Shown here: positions 29,384-34,774 of the stretch, piece by piece
Layout: the number at the start of each line of letters is the position of its first letter
How positions within the stretch are numbered: the first letter of the stretch is position 1
NCBI GenBank assembly: GCA_049724395.1
Contig: JAUGWO010000291.1
Coordinates: forward strand, 1-34,774
Direction: 5' to 3'
Source of the DNA: Spongospora subterranea f. sp. subterranea
Taxonomy: Eukaryota > Endomyxa: Phytomyxea > Phytomyxea > Plasmodiophorida
DNA: 34,774 bases
Position numbers and translations under genes: made by a program
Notes under the pieces: model-generated
The model's database searches: none
Seen by the model: only the letters and a program-made list of their open reading frames with translations
What the model was told of the DNA's origin: nothing

Positions 29384-29732
29384 GGCACAATCTTAAATGA
29401 GCAGTAGCTATAGTAGTTGGTATCCAGTGAAGGTATATTAGAGAAGTGATTTATTGATGATGATTCATCTTCCCGAATTGATTCATGTGTCATTCACCGA
29501 GATAGTGACTCCTGGAATCTGACACGCTCCTTCGCTGTCGCGGTGTCGCACCTCAATTCGGACCTCACGCTCTCGGCGTTGGTGCTCGAGTTCATCAACG
29601 AAGCCCGTTGCTTCGTAAATGCCTCCTTGTTTAAAGGTTTGGTCAATATGTCTGCGACCATCTCGCTGGTGGGGCAATATTTGACCATGATCCTTCCTTC
29701 TTCGACCTTCTCTCGAATGAAGTGGTGTCGTA

Positions 29733-32232
29733 CAGTACCGGACATCTTAACGCCACACTTTTGTATGGGAGCCACGGACATGTCTATTGCAGCCTTCAGC
29801 TAGCTCAATAAATCTGTTTAGAAGGTGTTAATCGATAGCTTTTTGCCTTCTGAACAATATGACACCTCGATTGTGTCTTTAACTTGAATAGCGGCTGCGC
29901 CGATAGAGTCCAAAGTTTGTATGTAAGAGAACATTTTTGAAATTTATATGGTGGAAAATCAAAATGCTCACAAAGTGCGTACGCACATATTGCCGCATAT
30001 TCTTACACACCGTGGCGCAAATTGTGACCCCGAGGATCGCAAATTTTACTGCGCAGTCCGGACTCAAAACTTGAAAATCATCAAACTGCTGACAATGGCT
30101 CCCAAGTTCTCTCGATGGAAACAGCTAGCCAAAGCTAGAAATATCCAGAATCTAAAACGCATCCCTGCGATTATTGACGATGAGGAGTATGTTTTGAAGG
30201 TAGTCAGTCGTCTGACAACGAAAGCTACGTCATTTGCGATGATGACGATGACGTAGCCGTTGATGCTAACACATCAACGTTAGTTTGGATAAATGGTGCT
30301 GGATCTCGTGTTATCCGGTGATAGCGATACCACTTGGTGGCGGCGACAAAACGAGCGTCAAGCTCGTATCAACTCAGTCGCAAACGTCCCTAAAATCACC
30401 AATTGGTTCAAACCGAGAAGTGCAACAGCTGAAATTGTCGCCGAAGTTTTTGAAGCGGAATCTCCGGAAGCAGTGGACGAGACTTCATAAACATACCAAC
30501 CGCATTACAACTGTTATCCCGCCTCACATCAGTGACGAAGAACATCAAGACGAAAAGCGGCTCGCCCACGTGACCAAATTTGATCTCCTTAGGTATCAAA
30601 GCATCGAGAAATACTCTATAGGACTTGTTCAAGGACTCTCGAGAACAAAAGCATCGTCCGAATCGGCAGCAAATGTATTTCCAAGTTTAAGTGCTACCTG
30701 GCACGGTAGAACTATCAGAAAATGGGCGGAATTTTTTAGAAAGAATCAGAGATTGCCCGACCATAGCCAAGGTTTGCACTTCAAGGTGAAATCGTTTATT
30801 CACGAAGAAGACGTTGTCATTAACTGTCGAGGTTGGCTTCGATCTCAAAGGCACGATTTGATCTCAGCGCTTTCATTCTCAAAATGGGTTCAGGAGTCAC
30901 TTCATTTACAACTGGGGTTGCCGCGCCCGATCATTATCTCTGAACGAACTGCGTCGAGATGGATGCATGTTCTTGGACTAAAATATGGGGGTTACCAGAA
31001 GGGGTTGTATCAAGATGGCCACGAAAGGGCAGACGTTGTGTCATATCGACAAGATTTTCTACGGCGCATGAGGCAATACGATGAACGAATGATCAAGTTC
31101 GATGGGGACGATATGGAAGGTGAAATATTCCCTGACATTCCAGACGGAGTTAAGCAACTGATTCTTGTGACTCACGATGAATCTTGTTTCAGTTCTCATG
31201 ATGGAAAAAAACACATCTGGATGGATAAAAATCATTTACCCATACGTCCCAAAGGGGAAGGGAAGAGTTTGATGGTATCGGAATTCTTATGTCAATGCCA
31301 TGGTGCAATGAGATTATCACCGCAACTGCAAGCATTGCATCCTCTAATACCGTCAGCAACCGGAACCATAATCGAGCCTGGGAAGAACGCCGACGGTTAT
31401 TGGACCAATGCTGATTTGGTTAACCAGCTTCAAACGAAAGTCATTCCGATTTTCAAGATTCTGCACCCCGAATCGCACGCGTTATTCCTGTTCGATAATT
31501 CTCAAAACCATCGTTCTCTACCTCCGAATGCCTTGAATGCCCGCGTGCTCAATCTTAGTGATGGTGGAGTCAAGACAAGACCCCAGCGAGATGGTTGGTT
31601 TGTTGATGGCTCTGGTGCCAAAATAATTCAAAAGATGCAGACCGAAGCCGTTATCCAACAAGGGGTCCGCTCAATTTTGAAAGAATGTAGCTTATGGGAT
31701 AACACTATGTCTTTAAAAAAATCTCGTGAAATTCTGCAGTCTCAACCTGATTTTCAACAACAGAAGCAATGGTTGAATGAGGTCGTTGAGTGTCACGATG
31801 GATTTATTGTTGATTTCTATCCTAAGTTCCATTGTGAATTCAACTTCATAGAAATGTATTGGGCCGCGTGTAAGAGCTTACACACGAAGAAACTGTACTT
31901 ATTCCTTCAAGGACTTGAAATGCGTTGTTCCCCTGGCACTTCAGGCAGTGACCGTGTCCCAGATTCGTCGGTTTGCACGCAATGCTTCAGATACATGGAC
32001 GCCTATCGCGTTAATGGTTCCGATGGCAACAGACTGACCATGCGCCAAGTAGAGTATGCTGTCAAAGTTTATAAGCGTCATAGAAGCTTGCCAGTTCGCA
32101 TAATAAACGATCTTTGATTTGGGGAAAACAGGTGTTGCACTTATATTTCGCGCCGTTGCGCATATTTTATCTGCGTACGCACTTTCGTTTTTCCAAATTG
32201 AAATGACTGTGGTGTTAAGATGTCCGGTACTG
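29733..32232 (+). mobile_element. Tc1/IS630-like transposon, right copy
   Basis: A 2500-bp element flanked by TA (29731-29732 and 32233-32234). The terminal inverted repeats are 25 bp, CAGTACCGGACATCTTAAC[G/A]CCACA, with one mismatch. Inside each end lies a second inverted pair, AAAGTGCGTACGCA plus ATA (29972-29989 and 32168-32185), which contains the palindrome TGCGTACGCA. Such paired binding sites recall the IR/DR arrangement of Tc1 elements. It interrupts copia family 1 between the RNase H codons for ...IDV and RHHF. It is nearly identical to the left copy. Confidence 0.9.
30095..32117 (+). pseudogene. Tc1/IS630-like DDE transposase, right copy
   Basis: Same protein as the left copy: MAPKFSRWKQLAK start, acidic segment, PKITNWFKP, helical DNA-binding half, then catalytic D (VTHDESCF), D (LFLFDNSQNH) and E (FNFIEMYWAA). 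A single extra base near 31880 (GAGCTTACAC, against GAGCTACAC in the left copy) shifts the frame just after the catalytic glutamate. Both copies also share a missing base near RNAS/RYMDAYR. In this copy the extra base restores the frame for the tail (RYMDAYRV, VEYAVKVYKRHR) but garbles about 40 residues before it. The amino third lies in three frames, so introns or older damage are present there too. It is probably inactive. Confidence 0.8.
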
Positions 32233-34774
32233 TACGTCAATATGTTTCGTACGGGATTTACTCGACCTGTTGTTTTCGAGGAAAATCGCCCCTTGGTTAT
32301 CTTGGTTGATAACTGAGGTTTTGCTCTGGTTGAGCTTCAGTTCGAACATTAAATCTTGTAACCAGATCGCCTCTTTTACGGCGTCAGACGCGGCCATATA
32401 CTCGGCCTCTGTTGTCGATAGTGTCACCGCCTTTTGTTTCTGGCTTTTCCATGATACCGTGTTGTCACCTAACTTGTATAGCCAACCGGTTGTCGATTTA
32501 CGATCTTCTTTGTCGCCGGCATAATCACTATCTGCCCATCCTTGGATTCGTAAATTGGACCTGGTGAAATGAAGACCTAATGTGCATGTGGTGCGTAGGT
32601 ACTTCAAAATACCTTGAATCGCTTTCCATAGGTGTTTCGTTGGCTTTGATGCTTGCCTGCTAACGCGATTTGTAGCGAAAGCGATATCTGGGCGAGTTGA
32701 GTTGGCCAGGTACATCAGGCAACCTATGGCCTCCCTGATAGGATAGTCTTTTGAGATGTTGTTGTCTTCATCTTCAGGTTCGAAAGACTTTGCCATTGGT
32801 AGCGGTGTCGGTTTGCAGTTTGCTTGACCGAAATGTTCTGTTATTCGTCTGATGTAGGCTTCTTGAGTCAGGACGATGCCTTGCTCCGTTCGTTTTGCCT
32901 TTATGCCTAGAAATTCGTCGAGTTCGCCTAGGTCTTTCATGCGAAATGTTCTTCCTAAGATCTGTGAAACCTGGTTGAGATCATTCTCGTTGTCTCCCAT
33001 AATGAGTAGATCATCGACATAGACTGCAATGAGAATCATGTCGGAGCCCTTGTGTTGAAACCATATGCAGGGTTCTTTTACAGATTGTGTGAATCTTTGG
33101 GCTTTGAGGAGATCAAATAATGATTGTTGCCATGCGCGCCCGGCCTGCTTCAGTCCATAAAGTGCTTTGTTAAGTAAATACACCTTCGTGTGATCGGCGC
33201 CCGACTTAACAAATCCTTCAGGTTGGGAGATGTAAATGGGCAGCAGAATCGGCGCATTAAGGTAGGCGTTTTGGAAGTCGCGTTGGAGAATTTTCCAATT
33301 GCGATTGATGGCAATGGATATGACTATTCTAAGAGAAGCATATGTTAATACAGAGGAATACGTGTCGTGGTAATCGATGCCATAAATTTGGGAATAGCCT
33401 TTAGCGACGAATCGTGCTTTGTACTTAGCTTTCCCATCGGATTGCTTCTTAGTGAAGACCCATCGTCCTTTGATCACGTTGTTATTGGCTGGTAAAGTTA
33501 CCAGTGACCATGTGTTGTTTTCTTCCAATGATTTCATCTCTTGAAGTGCGGCTTTATGCCAGTGCATACTGTCAGGCATCTGCATTGCCTCGTGGTACGT
33601 TCTTGGGTACTCCACATTGGTTAGGTGGTTCACGAGGTTCAGTTCGAATCCATGATCATCGATTATTTCAATAGGGTCATGGTCGCTCGGTCGCTCCTGG
33701 TTCGGGAATTTATCCTCGAATAAAACATCTCTTCGTACGATAACATTCTTGTTACTGAGTTGTTCTAAGATGTAGCCCTTCTGGAAATCAGCGTAGCCTA
33801 GGAAAGTGCAACGCTCAGATGTTGGCTGTAGAGATGTTCGTAGTGAGAGATCAATGTTGGCATATGCAGTAATGCCAAATGGTTTCATGACTTTGACATT
33901 TGGCTTGCGGCTCATCCATAGTTCGAAAGGTGTTTTCCACTCGATTGACTTGGTTGGGAGTCGATTCAACGTGTACGTCGCGTACTTGACTGCATAGGGC
34001 CAGTACTCATGCGGTAGGTTCGACTCAATTAGGACGCATCGGGCCATTGCCATTATTGTCTGGTTTCGTCTCTCGGCCATCCCATTCTGTTGGGGGCTAT
34101 AAGGAACTGTCTTTTGATGCTTGATGTTCTTCTGCAGCATGTACGCGCTCATCTCGCTATTTACATATTCGCCTCCATTGTCGGTGAGAAATGTTGTCAT
34201 CCTTTGGCCGGTTTCAGACTGTGCAACTGCGATGAATTGTTTGGTCGCGGCTAAGACTTCTTCTGGAGTTTTGCGCTTCAGGAAAGCGACCCAGCACCAT
34301 GTGGAAAATAGACAATTGAAGGTGATGTAGTACCTATATCCGTCGTTCGCGGTTGTAAGTAGTGGACCTTTTAGGTCAGATGATACGATCTCGTATCTGC
34401 GTGTTGGTCGCGTCTCTCTCCGTTTCGGGAACGGTTGTCGTTTCGACTTCGCTAGTGCACATTGTTGGCAGAAGTCACGCTCTTTTGTGATGAGATGCTG
34501 ATCCCATCGGCCTGCTTTGGCAAGTGTGAAAGTCGCTCTGTGGACGCGTGGCCGAACGTCCTATGCGCTTGTTGCAGCGTGGGTCATGTTTGCCTGAAGA
34601 GTCTTGGTGGCCTTTACGTAATACATGCCGTCCTTTTGACGGTCTCTATTATCGGTTTTCCGTCATTTCGAGCTTGTCTTTTATGACGATTGTTAAACCT
34701 TGCTCTGTGAAAGCCTTAGTTGACAATAATGTTGCGGTTATACCTGGAACGTATATAATGTCCTTGATCTCAAT

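Larger units (their letters stand above)
23775..29388 (+). mobile_element. Ty1/copia element, family 2, split by a Harbinger element
   Basis: A fossil with both ends present: identical 109-bp LTRs and a 5-bp target duplication GGCAC (23775-23779 and 29384-29388). The identical LTRs imply a young insertion. The interior encodes Gag-Pol up to the integrase (23929 to about 26070) and resumes in reverse transcriptase and RNase H (about 28041-29274). A PIF/Harbinger sequence lies between, with some pol sequence missing at the junction. Apart from that insertion it has only a few breaks. Confidence 0.92.
18231..34774. repeat. Large inverted duplication: copia 1 plus Tc1-like composite
   Basis: Left arm 18231-23314 and right arm 34774-29733 carry the same nested composite (copia family 1 pol with a Tc1-like element at the same TA) in opposite orientation. 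The Tc1-like parts are almost identical. The copia part of the left arm is more damaged. About 6.4 kb holding the TRIM-like element and copia family 2 separates the arms. Confidence 0.88.
29389..34774 (-). mobile_element. Ty1/copia element, family 1, right copy, with Tc1-like insertion
   Basis: A fossil on the minus strand that continues beyond the window edge at 34774. Pol runs from the zinc-finger region (about 34570-34430) through integrase (TTFLTDNGGEY, SPQQNGMAERRN), reverse transcriptase (VYVDDLLIMGDN) and RNase H (WADSDYAGDKED, TKHIDV). It is interrupted at TA 32233-32234 by a 2.5-kb Tc1-like element and resumes at 29732 with HHFIREKVEEG and ILTKPLNKEAF, ending near 29494. The remaining ~100 bp up to copia family 2 may be its 3' LTR. 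Apart from the insertion, the pol part looks nearly whole. The 5' LTR lies outside the window, so its age cannot be judged from LTRs. Confidence 0.9.

Noticed and set aside
32215-32316. Similarity of TGTTAG starts in copia family 2 LTR and the 58-bp repeat as evidence of one family
   Set aside because: Only six bases are shared, the sequences then diverge, and the TRIM-like element lies in the opposite orientation.

Overview
The window is eukaryotic and dominated by transposable elements. No bacterial or phage gene organisation is visible. Predicted introns are short (about 44-66 nt) with clear GT and AG ends. The transposon set is a D,D39D mariner of the plant and stramenopile type, a PIF/Harbinger element with a Myb-like partner gene, large Tc1/IS630-type elements and Ty1/copia elements. 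Together these would suit a stramenopile such as an oomycete. That is an inference from element families only, and no diagnostic housekeeping gene is present.

Positions 1-4230 hold apparent host sequence on the minus strand. There is a multi-exon gene with three copies of an unfamiliar Cys-Trp repeat (about 765-1912), a stretch of diverged ~270-bp tandem repeats (2160-3030), a decayed RCC1-like piece (3031-3314) and a long hairpin (3493-3641). Positions 4811-6726 are a decayed mariner with 31-bp terminal inverted repeats and TA duplications. Positions 6747-8186 hold a small orphan ORF and a LINE reverse-transcriptase scrap.

Positions 8181-18005 carry the most interesting host feature: two tandem, same-strand genes for secreted ankyrin-repeat proteins (11244-8476 and 17315-13935, minus strand). 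Read naively, the region looks like many short broken ORFs. When 53-64-nt introns are removed, the second gene gives one uninterrupted protein of about 735 residues from 22 exons. Every one of its introns is in phase 2 and falls at the same place in the ankyrin fold. The first gene has 18 exons of the same kind and one homopolymer frameshift. The two genes share an almost identical 5' end and upstream region of about 0.9 kb containing 48-bp tandem repeats.

Positions 18231-34774 are a nest of mobile elements. A copia element carrying a 2.5-kb Tc1/IS630-like transposon at the same target site occurs twice, in opposite orientations (18231-23314 and 34774-29733), forming large inverted arms. Between the arms lie a small TRIM-like LTR element (23379-23775) and a second copia family with identical 109-bp LTRs (23775-29388). 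That second copia is itself split by a PIF/Harbinger element (about 26072-28040). The Harbinger transposase appears complete with one intron.

All splice calls were made by eye from splice-site sequence, phase and reading-frame continuity. RNA evidence would be needed to confirm them.
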